NCBI RefSeq assembly: GCF_005221285.1
Contig: NZ_CP039886.1
Location: 1,922,001-1,986,000, forward strand
DNA: 64,000 bases
Direction of reading: 5' to 3'
Origin: Neisseria flavescens
Lineage (GTDB): Bacteria; Pseudomonadota; Gammaproteobacteria; Burkholderiales; Neisseriaceae
Part shown: positions 23,692-31,854 of the stretch, piece by piece
Layout of the letters: each line of letters begins with the position of its first letter
Position numbering within the stretch: position 1 is the stretch's first letter
Translations under genes and position numbers: made by a program
The notes under the pieces: model-generated
Seen by the model: only the letters and a program-made list of their open reading frames with translations
Databases searched by the model: none
What the model was told of the DNA's origin: nothing

Positions 23692-25161
23692 ATGAAACCA
23701 AGAAATCTCTTTTTTGCAGGCTGCCTGCTGACTTCGGCGGTGTTTGCCGAGGATGTTGCCGTGCCTGTCGAACCGATTAACGTCGGTAATCGGATTGCGA
23801 TGCCGTCTGAAGGGGGAAACCTTGCTCCTTTACCGCTTGTTGAGGATATTGCCGTGCCTGTCGAGCCGATTAATGTCATGCCGTCTGAAGCTTCTAAAAG
23901 TGCGGCAGGCGGCGATGTTCGAGACGATCGGATAGGAATGCAGATTAATCGGGCGTTGTTGGCGCGGGACTGGGCGGCACTGAAACGCCTGTTGGTCCAA
24001 TATGCCGAACAGCCGCAATATGATACGGTGCTGTACCGTTATGCCCTCGGCGCGTTATACCGCAGCGAGATGCGGCAGGGCGAGGCGGCCGATCTATACC
24101 GTGAGTTGTTGTCGGAAAGGCCTGACCTTGTTTATCCACGTTTTGATTTGGGTGTGATGCTGTTTGAAGACAAACAATACCGTGAGGCATTGGTTCAGTT
24201 GCGCCGGGTCGGGGAGGCGTTGCCGCCCGATATGCGGCAGCTTGCACGAAAATATATCCGTCAGGCAGAAGCGGTGCAGGCGTGGCATCCTTCGTTCAGT
24301 ATGAACTATGAACAAACAGATAATGTAAACAATGCTTCCCCTTCACGGGACATCATCCTCAACGGCCGGAAATGGACAAAATCGGAAGACAGCCTGCCCA
24401 AACGCGCCAACGGGATAAGGTACGAACTGGGTATTGACCGGATGTTTAACATTGCAGGTAATCACTTTGCCCGCTTAGGCATCAGCGGTTCCGGTGTGCA
24501 TTATTGGAATGCCCGGGATTTTAGCGAACAGGCGTTTCATGCCGAAGTAGGCTACCGTTATCGGAATAGCCGTCTAGAGTGGGGATTCCGGCCCTTTGTC
24601 GAACAAAACCGGCTGGGCAATAACCGTTATACGGCAAATACGGGTATTGCGTTGGATTACAGCCGCCGTCTGAATGAAAAATGGCACAGCACCCAATCTC
24701 TCCAGTATGGCCGCAAACAATACCATGACGAATATTTGGCAAAACGTTACAACAGCAAAACGATTTCAGTCAGCAGTACGTTCAGCTATTACGCTATGCC
24801 GGCTTGGCAGTTGTACGGAGGTATTAGCGGTATGTTTGATAATACTGTGGAGAAAGAGCAGGCTTCACGGCGTTATGGTGTAAGTTTGGGTACGGTGAAA
24901 ATATTAGACGGCGGTCTCGGACTGAAGTTGGGTGCAGGTTACACGAAACGGATATTTAAAGCCCCTGCAACATTAATTTACAATTTTACCCGGCGCGATG
25001 ATGAGTATCGGATAAACGCGGCTTTATGGCATAAAAAACTGTCGTGGAAAGGATTTACACCCCAAATAAATTTCCGTTACAACAAGATCAACAGTAATAT
25101 GCCCGCCTTTTATTCGCGCAGCGGCAAGGAATGGTTTGTCAGTATAGAAAAAACGTATTGA
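23692..25161 (+). CDS. Surface lipoprotein assembly modifier (Slam, DUF560)
   Basis: An outer-membrane protein that moves lipoproteins to the cell surface, 489 residues. The signal peptide is MKPRNLFFAGCLLTSAVFA. Residues about 20-66 are a linker with a doubled peptide (EDVAVPVEPINV and EDIAVPVEPINV), each followed by MPSE encoded by an AT-type DUS. Residues about 83-195 are TPR-like helices (RALLARDWAALKRLLVQYAE, LYRYALGALYRSEMRQGEAA, YPRFDLGVMLFEDKQYREAL). From about 200 to the end is a large beta-barrel with alternating aromatic strands, ending WFVSIEKTY. This is the layout known for Slam1 and Slam2. The partner is most likely the lipoprotein just upstream. The start ATG is at 23692. Confidence 0.9.
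   Translation: MKPRNLFFAGCLLTSAVFAEDVAVPVEPINVGNRIAMPSEGGNLAPLPLVEDIAVPVEPINVMPSEASKSAAGGDVRDDRIGMQINRALLARDWAALKRLLVQYAEQPQYDTVLYRYALGALYRSEMRQGEAADLYRELLSERPDLVYPRFDLGVMLFEDKQYREALVQLRRVGEALPPDMRQLARKYIRQAEAVQAWHPSFSMNYEQTDNVNNASPSRDIILNGRKWTKSEDSLPKRANGIRYELGIDRMFNIAGNHFARLGISGSGVHYWNARDFSEQAFHAEVGYRYRNSRLEWGFRPFVEQNRLGNNRYTANTGIALDYSRRLNEKWHSTQSLQYGRKQYHDEYLAKRYNSKTISVSSTFSYYAMPAWQLYGGISGMFDNTVEKEQASRRYGVSLGTVKILDGGLGLKLGAGYTKRIFKAPATLIYNFTRRDDEYRINAALWHKKLSWKGFTPQINFRYNKINSNMPAFYSRSGKEWFVSIEKTY
23749..23889 (+). repeat. Imperfect repeat with in-frame DUS in the Slam N-terminus
   Basis: GAGGATGTTGCCGTGCCTGT at 23749 recurs as GAGGATATTGCCGTGCCTGT at 23842, a 93-bp offset. Each copy is followed by an AT-type DUS (23800-23811, 23878-23889) read as MPSE. 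The second unit lacks the five codons (GNRIA) present before the first DUS. Confidence 0.8.
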
Positions 25162-25254
25162 CAGTATTTTCTTCAGTCGTTCGGCTGATTGTGAGGGATG
25201 TCGGTAAATATTTATCGGAAAACAAGAAAATCATCTTTCTTCTTGTCATTGTGC

Positions 25255-25284
25255 TTGACTGTACGCTTGCAATAAAAATATAAT
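25255..25284 (+). promoter_or_regulatory. str operon promoter
   Basis: TTGACT (25255-25260), an 18-bp spacer, then a perfect TATAAT (25279-25284), 55 bp before the rpsL start. It gives the str operon its own promoter downstream of the inserted cassette. Confidence 0.8.
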
Positions 25285-25339
25285 TCCACTCTTGCCGACA
25301 TGGTGTCGGCAAGTATTTAACTCAACAGGACGAGAAAAT

Positions 25340-25711
25340 ATGCCAACTATCAACCAATTGGTACGCAAAGGCCGTCAAAAGCCCGTGTACGTGAACAAAG
25401 TGCCTGCGCTGGAAGCTTGCCCGCAAAAACGCGGCGTGTGCACCCGTGTATACACAACTACCCCTAAAAAACCTAACTCTGCATTGCGTAAAGTATGTAA
25501 AGTTCGCCTGACCAACGGTTTTGAAGTCATTTCATACATCGGCGGTGAAGGCCACAACCTGCAAGAGCACAGCGTCGTATTGATTCGCGGCGGTCGTGTA
25601 AAAGACTTGCCGGGTGTGCGTTACCACACTGTACGCGGTTCTTTGGATACTGCAGGTGTTAAAGACCGTAAACAAGCCCGTTCTAAATACGGTGCTAAGC
25701 GTCCTAAATAA
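25340..25711 (+). CDS. rpsL: 30S ribosomal protein S12
   Basis: A decoding-centre protein of 123 residues, from ATG 25340 (MPTINQLVRKGRQKPVY); the longer in-frame start at 25292 overlaps the promoter region. The conserved TPKKPNSALRKVCKVRLTNG and RVKDLPGVRYHTVRG contain the lysines (about 43 and 88) whose change gives streptomycin resistance; both are wild-type. First gene of the str operon. Confidence 0.97.
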   Translation: MPTINQLVRKGRQKPVYVNKVPALEACPQKRGVCTRVYTTTPKKPNSALRKVCKVRLTNGFEVISYIGGEGHNLQEHSVVLIRGGRVKDLPGVRYHTVRGSLDTAGVKDRKQARSKYGAKRPK

Positions 25712-25734
25712 TTACCGGGACTCAAATAGGCACG

Positions 25735-25789
25735 TCGGCCGCCTAAGCTGAACAACGGCCGAGTAAGTGAATACTCAATTGGGTATTCA
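25735..25789 (+). promoter_or_regulatory. S12-S7 intercistronic leader structure
   Basis: Two stems: TCGGCC (25735-25740) with GGCCGA (25757-25762), and TGAATAC (25768-25774) with GTATTCA (25783-25789). In E. coli S7 represses the str mRNA by binding this intercistronic region, and the structure here is placed to do the same. No binding is shown. Confidence 0.5.
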
Positions 25790-25828
25790 TGGGAATTGAC
25801 CCAACTGAATAGATTAAAGGAAATTAAA

Positions 25829-26299
25829 ATGCCAAGACGTAGAGAAGTCCCTAAGCGCGACGTACTGCCAGATCCTAAATTCGGCAGCGTTGAGCTGACT
25901 AAATTCATGAACGTATTGATGATTGACGGTAAAAAATCTGTTGCAGAACGTATCGTTTACGGTGCACTGGAACAAATTGAGAAAAAAACCGGCAAAGTAG
26001 CAATCGAAGTATTTAACGAAGCCATTGCAAACGCCAAACCTATCGTGGAAGTGAAAAGCCGCCGTGTAGGTGGTGCAAACTACCAAGTTCCTGTTGAAGT
26101 TCGTCCTTCACGTCGTCTGGCTTTGGCAATGCGCTGGGTTCGTGATGCGGCTCGTAAACGTGGTGAGAAATCTATGGACCTGCGCTTGGCAGGCGAATTG
26201 ATTGATGCGGCTGAAGGTCGTGGCGGCGCGTTGAAAAAACGTGAAGAAGTACACCGTATGGCTGAAGCTAACAAAGCATTCTCTCACTTCCGTTTCTAA
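25829..26299 (+). CDS. rpsG: 30S ribosomal protein S7
   Basis: A 16S rRNA 3'-domain assembly protein, 156 residues, from ATG 25829 (MPRRREVPKRDVLPDPKFG) after AAAGGAAATTAAA. The in-frame extension of 11 residues upstream is rejected. Conserved MIDGKKSVAERIVYGAL and the RPSRRLALAMRWVRDAAR segment are present. fusA follows 18 bp later. Confidence 0.97.
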   Translation: MPRRREVPKRDVLPDPKFGSVELTKFMNVLMIDGKKSVAERIVYGALEQIEKKTGKVAIEVFNEAIANAKPIVEVKSRRVGGANYQVPVEVRPSRRLALAMRWVRDAARKRGEKSMDLRLAGELIDAAEGRGGALKKREEVHRMAEANKAFSHFRF

Positions 26300-26317
26300 T
26301 ATCGAAAGGCTAACAAA

Positions 26318-28423
26318 ATGGCTCGTAAGACCCCTATCAGCCTGTATCGCAATATTGGTATTTCTGCCCATATTGACGCGGGTAAAACAACCACAACAGA
26401 ACGTATTCTGTTCTATACAGGTTTGACTCACAAGTTGGGTGAGGTGCATGACGGCGCAGCAACTACCGACTACATGGAACAAGAGCAAGAGCGTGGTATT
26501 ACCATTACCTCTGCTGCTGTGACTTCTTATTGGTCCGGTATGGCGAAACAGTTCCCTGAACACCGTTTCAACATCATCGATACCCCAGGACACGTTGACT
26601 TTACCGTAGAGGTAGAGCGTTCTATGCGTGTATTGGACGGTGCAGTAATGGTTTACTGTGCGGTAGGTGGTGTTCAACCTCAATCCGAAACCGTATGGCG
26701 TCAAGCTAACAAATACCAAGTACCGCGCTTGGCGTTTGTAAACAAAATGGACCGTCAGGGTGCCAACTTCTTCCGCGTTGTCGAGCAAATGAAAACCCGT
26801 TTGCGCGCAAACCCAGTACCTATCGTGATCCCGGTTGGTGCAGAAGACAGCTTTACTGGTGTGGTCGATTTGTTGAAAATGAAATCTATCATCTGGAACG
26901 AAGCTGACAAAGGTACAACCTTTACCTATGGCGATATTCCTGCTGAGTTGGTTGAAACTGCTGAAGAATGGCGTCAATACATGATTGAAGCCGCAGCAGA
27001 AGCCAGTGAAGAATTGATGGATAAATACTTGGGTGGTGAAGAGCTGACCGAAGAAGAAATCGTAGGCGCATTGCGTCAACGTACTTTGGCAGGTGAAATC
27101 CAACCAATGTTGTGTGGTTCTGCATTTAAAAACAAAGGTGTTCAACGTATGTTGGACGCAGTTGTAGAATTGTTGCCTGCTCCTACTGACATTCCTCCAG
27201 TTCAAGGTGTTAACCCTAACACTGAAGAAGCTGACAGCCGTGAAGCCAGCGATGAAGAGAAATTCTCTGCATTGGCATTCAAAATGTTGAACGACAAATA
27301 TGTTGGTCAATTGACCTTCATCCGCGTCTACTCCGGTGTCGTGAAATCCGGTGATACCGTATTGAATTCAGTAAAAGGTACTCGCGAACGTATCGGTCGT
27401 CTGGTGCAAATGACTGCTGCAGATCGTACTGAAATCGAAGAAGTACGCGCTGGTGATATTGCAGCTGCAATCGGTCTGAAAGACGTTACTACCGGTGAAA
27501 CCCTGTGTGCAGAAAATGCACCGATTATCTTGGAACGCATGGAATTCCCTGAGCCGGTAATCCACATTGCTGTGGAGCCAAAAACCAAAGCCGACCAAGA
27601 GAAAATGGGTATTGCCCTGAACCGTTTGGCTAAGGAAGACCCTTCTTTCCGTGTTCGTACAGATGAAGAATCTGGTCAAACCATTATTTCCGGTATGGGT
27701 GAGTTGCACTTGGAAATTATTGTTGACCGTATGAAGCGCGAATTCGGTGTGGAAGCTAACATTGGTGCACCTCAAGTTGCATACCGTGAAACTATCCGCA
27801 AAGAAGTTGAAGCAGAATACAAACACGCTAAACAATCTGGTGGTAAAGGTCAATACGGTCACGTTGTGATCAAAATGGAACCTATGGAACCAGGTGGCGA
27901 AGGTTACGAATTTATCGACGAAATTAAAGGTGGTGTGATCCCTCGCGAATTCATTCCTTCTGTTGATAAAGGTATCCGTGATACTCTGCCTAACGGTATT
28001 GTTGCCGGTTATCCAGTTGTTGACGTTCGTGTACGTTTGATCTTCGGTTCTTCGCATGATGTCGACTCTTCACAACTGGCCTTCGAATTGGCAGCTTCTC
28101 AAGCCTTTAAAGAAGGTATGCGTAAAGCCAATCCAGCTCTGTTGGAACCAATCATGGCAGTTGAGGTGGAAACACCTGAAGAATACATGGGTGACGTAAT
28201 GGGCGACTTGAACCGTCGTCGTGGCGTTGTATTGGGTATGGATGATGACGGTATCGGTGGTAAGAAAGTCCGTGCCGAAGTACCTCTGGCAGAAATGTTC
28301 GGTTACTCAACCGACTTGCGTTCTGCAACCCAAGGTCGCGCTACTTACTCCATGGAGTTCAAAAAATACGCTGAAGCTCCTGCTCACGTAGCTGCTGCTG
28401 TAACTGAAGCCCGCAAAGGCTAA
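26318..28423 (+). CDS. fusA: Elongation factor G
   Basis: The translocation GTPase, 701 residues. G-domain motifs are AHIDAGKTTTTERIL, RGITITSAA, DTPGHVDFT and NKMDRQGA. Domains II-V follow, with YRETI and GQYGHVVI in domain IV. It lies 18 bp after rpsG in the str operon, with tuf downstream, the usual order. Confidence 0.97.
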   Translation: MARKTPISLYRNIGISAHIDAGKTTTTERILFYTGLTHKLGEVHDGAATTDYMEQEQERGITITSAAVTSYWSGMAKQFPEHRFNIIDTPGHVDFTVEVERSMRVLDGAVMVYCAVGGVQPQSETVWRQANKYQVPRLAFVNKMDRQGANFFRVVEQMKTRLRANPVPIVIPVGAEDSFTGVVDLLKMKSIIWNEADKGTTFTYGDIPAELVETAEEWRQYMIEAAAEASEELMDKYLGGEELTEEEIVGALRQRTLAGEIQPMLCGSAFKNKGVQRMLDAVVELLPAPTDIPPVQGVNPNTEEADSREASDEEKFSALAFKMLNDKYVGQLTFIRVYSGVVKSGDTVLNSVKGTRERIGRLVQMTAADRTEIEEVRAGDIAAAIGLKDVTTGETLCAENAPIILERMEFPEPVIHIAVEPKTKADQEKMGIALNRLAKEDPSFRVRTDEESGQTIISGMGELHLEIIVDRMKREFGVEANIGAPQVAYRETIRKEVEAEYKHAKQSGGKGQYGHVVIKMEPMEPGGEGYEFIDEIKGGVIPREFIPSVDKGIRDTLPNGIVAGYPVVDVRVRLIFGSSHDVDSSQLAFELAASQAFKEGMRKANPALLEPIMAVEVETPEEYMGDVMGDLNRRRGVVLGMDDDGIGGKKVRAEVPLAEMFGYSTDLRSATQGRATYSMEFKKYAEAPAHVAAAVTEARKG

Positions 28424-28431
28424 TCAGAAAA

Positions 28432-28467
28432 GGTCGTCTGAAACTGAAAATAAATTTTCAGACGGCC
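28432..28467. terminator. DUS hairpin between fusA and tuf
   Basis: GGTCGTCTGAAA (28432-28443) pairs with TTTCAGACGGCC (28456-28467) with one G-U pair. The left arm is the AGGTCGTCTGAA variant. No strong T-run follows, so it may be a processing or partial termination site inside the str operon. Confidence 0.5.
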
Positions 28468-28508
28468 ATTGTTCTTTAATCGATCTTTATATGTAAAGGA
28501 ATTAGCTC

Positions 28509-29693
28509 ATGGCTAAGGAAAAATTTGAACGTAGCAAACCGCACGTAAACGTTGGCACCATCGGTCACGTTGACCATGGTAAAACCACTCTGACTGCTGC
28601 TTTGACTACTATTTTGGCTAAAAAATTCGGTGGCGCTGCAAAAGCTTACGACCAAATCGACAACGCTCCCGAAGAAAAAGCTCGTGGTATTACCATTAAT
28701 ACCTCACACGTAGAATACGAAACTGAAACCCGTCACTACGCACACGTAGACTGCCCGGGCCACGCCGACTACGTTAAAAACATGATTACCGGTGCTGCCC
28801 AAATGGACGGCGCGATCTTGGTATGTTCCGCAGCTGACGGTCCTATGCCGCAAACCCGCGAACACATCCTGTTGGCTCGCCAAGTAGGTGTACCTTACAT
28901 CATCGTATTCATGAACAAATGCGACATGGTAGACGATGCCGAGCTGTTGGAACTGGTTGAAATGGAAATTCGTGACTTGTTGTCAAGCTACGACTTCCCA
29001 GGCGACGACTGCCCAATCGTACAAGGTTCTGCACTGAAAGCTTTGGAAGGTGATGCTGCTTACGAAGAAAAAATCTTCGAATTGGCTGCTGCCTTGGACA
29101 GCTACATCCCAACACCTGAGCGTGCTGTGGACAAACCTTTCTTGTTGCCTATCGAAGACGTATTCTCTATCTCTGGTCGTGGTACAGTAGTAACCGGTCG
29201 CGTAGAGCGCGGTATCATCCACGTTGGTGACGAGATCGAAATCGTAGGTCTGAAAGAAACTCAAAAAACCACTTGTACCGGCGTTGAAATGTTCCGCAAA
29301 CTGCTGGACGAAGGTCAAGCAGGTGACAACGTAGGCGTATTGCTGCGTGGTACTAAACGTGAAGACGTAGAGCGTGGTCAAGTATTGGCTAAACCAGGTA
29401 CCATCACTCCTCACACCAAATTCAAAGCAGAAGTATACGTACTGAGCAAAGAAGAGGGTGGTCGTCACACTCCATTTTTCGCTAACTACCGTCCACAATT
29501 CTACTTCCGTACTACCGACGTAACTGGTGCAGTTACTTTGGAAGAAGGCGTAGAAATGGTAATGCCAGGTGAGAACGTAACCATTACTGTAGAACTGATT
29601 GCGCCAATCGCTATGGAAGAAGGTCTGCGCTTTGCGATTCGCGAAGGTGGCCGTACCGTAGGTGCGGGCGTGGTTTCTTCTGTAATCGCTTAA
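28509..29693 (+). CDS. tufB: Elongation factor Tu (second copy)
   Basis: 394 residues with the same amino acid sequence as the copy at 8234-9418. It sits after fusA and 17 bp before rpsJ, the position of E. coli tufA. Its DNA differs from the other copy by one silent base that I could find (C at 28670), while the flanking non-coding sequences are unrelated, so homogenisation stops at the gene borders. Motifs GHVDHGKT, DCPGH and NKCD are intact. Confidence 0.97.
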   Translation: MAKEKFERSKPHVNVGTIGHVDHGKTTLTAALTTILAKKFGGAAKAYDQIDNAPEEKARGITINTSHVEYETETRHYAHVDCPGHADYVKNMITGAAQMDGAILVCSAADGPMPQTREHILLARQVGVPYIIVFMNKCDMVDDAELLELVEMEIRDLLSSYDFPGDDCPIVQGSALKALEGDAAYEEKIFELAAALDSYIPTPERAVDKPFLLPIEDVFSISGRGTVVTGRVERGIIHVGDEIEIVGLKETQKTTCTGVEMFRKLLDEGQAGDNVGVLLRGTKREDVERGQVLAKPGTITPHTKFKAEVYVLSKEEGGRHTPFFANYRPQFYFRTTDVTGAVTLEEGVEMVMPGENVTITVELIAPIAMEEGLRFAIREGGRTVGAGVVSSVIA

Positions 29694-29710
29694 TTGAGGG
29701 ATATTGATAA

Positions 29711-30022
29711 ATGGCAAACCAAAAAATCCGTATCCGCCTGAAAGCTTATGATTACAGTCTGATTGATCGTTCTGCACAAGAAATCGTTGAAACTGCCAAA
29801 CGCACTGGTGCTGTTGTTAAAGGTCCGATTCCTTTGCCAACTAAAATCGAACGTTTCAACATCTTGCGTTCTCCTCACGTGAACAAAACTTCTCGTGAGC
29901 AATTGGAAATCCGTACCCACTTGCGTCTGATGGACATCGTGGATTGGACTGACAAAACTACTGATGCACTGATGAAACTGGATCTTCCAGCAGGTGTAGA
30001 TGTAGAAATTAAAGTTCAATAA
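29711..30022 (+). CDS. rpsJ: 30S ribosomal protein S10
   Basis: A 103-residue head-domain protein that also acts as NusE in antitermination. Conserved IRIRLKAYDYSLIDRSAQEI and RFNILRSPHVNKTSREQLEI are present. It is physically attached to the str operon (17 bp after tuf) and is cut off from rplC by a terminator, unlike the E. coli S10 operon. Confidence 0.97.
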   Translation: MANQKIRIRLKAYDYSLIDRSAQEIVETAKRTGAVVKGPIPLPTKIERFNILRSPHVNKTSREQLEIRTHLRLMDIVDWTDKTTDALMKLDLPAGVDVEIKVQ

Positions 30023-30028
30023 GAACTG

Positions 30029-30060
30029 AAAAACCGAACAGCTTGGCTGTTCGGTTTTTT
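30029..30060 (+). terminator. Terminator after rpsJ
   Basis: AAAACCGAACAGC pairs with GCTGTTCGGTTTT across TTG, followed by TTT. A strong intrinsic terminator 7 bp after rpsJ that splits the classical S10 operon. Confidence 0.92.
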
Positions 30061-30154
30061 ATAGAATTCTTAGGCCGTCTGAAAATTTTCAGATATTTGG
30101 CAACACTTCATCCGAAAAAAATGATAGGTTTAAGAAGTTAAATTGAAATTTTTG

Positions 30155-30184
30155 TTGATATTTCTTTGATTTGTCAATTATAAT
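30155..30184 (+). promoter_or_regulatory. Promoter of the rplC ribosomal operon
   Basis: TTGATA (30155-30160), an 18-bp spacer, then a perfect TATAAT (30179-30184), 90 bp before rplC. The leader between them (about 30192-30273) can hold the autoregulatory site for L4, by analogy with E. coli. Confidence 0.78.
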
Positions 30185-30273
30185 GGCGGACTTGGTACAT
30201 CCGTATCAAGTTTAACTTTGTCTGAAAGGCAGGCCAATCGTAGCCCGCCCCTTTACTTAAAAGGAAAATAATC

Positions 30274-30918
30274 ATGACTTTAGGTCTGGTTGGACGCAAA
30301 GTTGGTATGACTCGCGTGTTCGACGAACAGGGTGTTTCTGTTCCGGTAACTGTTTTGGATATGTCTGCCAACCGCGTTACACAAGTGAAATCCAAAGATA
30401 CTGACGGCTACACTGCTGTACAAGTTACCTTTGGTCAGAAAAAAGCTAATCGTGTCAACAAAACTGAAGCCGGTCACTTTGCTAAAGCAGGTGTTGAAGC
30501 TGGTCGCGGTTTGGTTGAATTTGCTTTGACTGAAGAAAAACTGGCTGAATTGAAAGCCGGTGATGAAATTACCGTTTCTATGTTTGAAGTTGGTCAATTG
30601 GTAGATGTGACCGGTACCTCTAAAGGTAAAGGTTTCTCTGGTACGATCAAACGTCATAACTTCGGTGCTCAACGTACTTCCCACGGTAACTCCCGTTCTC
30701 ACCGTGTTCCTGGTTCTATCGGTATGGCACAAGACCCTGGTCGCGTGTTTCCTGGTAAACGTATGGCAGGTCAATACGGTAACACTAAAGCAACTGTTCA
30801 AAAATTGGAAGTTGTACGTGTTGATGCTGAACGCCAACTCTTGTTGGTTAAAGGTGCTGTTCCGGGTTCGGTTAACAGCGACGTCGTGGTTCGTCCTAGC
30901 GTGAAAGTAGGTGCGTAA
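30274..30918 (+). CDS. rplC: 50S ribosomal protein L3
   Basis: An assembly initiator near the peptidyl-transferase centre, 214 residues. The signature is GFSGTIKRHNFGAQRTSHGN, then RVFPGKRMAGQYG. First gene of the long S10-spc-alpha run here. Its stop overlaps the rplD start (TAATG). Confidence 0.97.
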   Translation: MTLGLVGRKVGMTRVFDEQGVSVPVTVLDMSANRVTQVKSKDTDGYTAVQVTFGQKKANRVNKTEAGHFAKAGVEAGRGLVEFALTEEKLAELKAGDEITVSMFEVGQLVDVTGTSKGKGFSGTIKRHNFGAQRTSHGNSRSHRVPGSIGMAQDPGRVFPGKRMAGQYGNTKATVQKLEVVRVDAERQLLLVKGAVPGSVNSDVVVRPSVKVGA

Positions 30919-31538
30919 TGGAATTGAAAGTAATTGACGCTAAAGGACAAGTATCTGGCAGCTTGGCTGTTTCTGATGCTTTGTTTGCTCGTGAATACAA
31001 TGAAGCTCTGGTTCACCAACTGGTTACTGCTTACTTGGCAAATGCCCGTTCTGGTAATCGTGCTCAAAAAACTCGTGCCGAAGTAAACCACTCTACTAAA
31101 AAACCATGGCGCCAAAAAGGTACCGGTCGTGCTCGTTCCGGTATGACTTCTTCTCCGCTGTGGCGTAAAGGTGGTCGTGCATTCCCAAACAAACCTGATG
31201 AAAACTTCACTCAAAAAGTGAACCGTAAAATGTACCGTGCCGGTATGGCGACTATTTTGTCCCAATTGGCTCGTGATGAACGTTTGTTTGCAATCGAAGC
31301 ATTGACTGCTGAAACTCCTAAAACCAAAGTTTTTGCTGAACAAGTGAAAAATTTGGGTTTGGAGCAAGTTCTGTTTGTAACTAAACAGCTCGACGAGAAT
31401 GTTTACTTGGCTTCACGCAACTTGCCTAACGTATTGGTTTTGGAAGCTCAACAAGTTGATCCTTACAGCTTGCTGCGTTACAAAAAAGTCGTTATCACTA
31501 AAGATGCAGTTGCACAATTAGAGGAGCAATGGGTATGA
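30918..31538 (+). CDS. rplD: 50S ribosomal protein L4
   Basis: An exit-tunnel protein and likely autoregulator of this operon, 206 residues. The extended loop carries KKPWRQKGTGRARSGMTSSP, where macrolide-resistance changes occur in other species; it looks wild-type. It overlaps rplC at its start and rplW at its end (ATGA at 31535). Confidence 0.97.
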   Translation: MELKVIDAKGQVSGSLAVSDALFAREYNEALVHQLVTAYLANARSGNRAQKTRAEVNHSTKKPWRQKGTGRARSGMTSSPLWRKGGRAFPNKPDENFTQKVNRKMYRAGMATILSQLARDERLFAIEALTAETPKTKVFAEQVKNLGLEQVLFVTKQLDENVYLASRNLPNVLVLEAQQVDPYSLLRYKKVVITKDAVAQLEEQWV

Positions 31539-31849
31539 ATCAACAACGTTTGACTCAAGTAATCTTGGCACCTATCGTTTCTGAAAAAAGCAACGTATTG
31601 GCTGAAAAACGTAACCAAATGACGTTTAAAGTTTTGGCAAATGCAACCAAACCTGAAATTAAAGCGGCTGTTGAGCTGCTGTTCGGCGTTCAAGTTGCAG
31701 ACGTTACTACTGTTACCATTAAAGGTAAAGTTAAACGTTTTGGTCGCACTTTAGGTCGTCGCAGCGATGTTAAAAAGGCTTATGTAAGCTTGGCTGCCGG
31801 TCAAGAGTTGGATTTGGAAGCCGCTGCTGCAGCTGCAGATAAGGAATAA
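31535..31849 (+). CDS. rplW: 50S ribosomal protein L23
   Basis: A tunnel-exit protein that binds trigger factor and SRP, 104 residues. I chose ATG 31535 because it overlaps the rplD stop as ATGA and is 8 nt from GAGGAG (31521-31526). The ATG at 31529 is only 2 nt from it. Conserved LAPIVSEKSNVLAEKRNQ and KGKVKRFGRTLGRRSDVKKA. The Ala-rich acidic tail AAAAAADKE is unusual for the family but harmless. Confidence 0.95.
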   Translation: MNQQRLTQVILAPIVSEKSNVLAEKRNQMTFKVLANATKPEIKAAVELLFGVQVADVTTVTIKGKVKRFGRTLGRRSDVKKAYVSLAAGQELDLEAAAAAADKE

Positions 31850-31854
31850 ACAAA

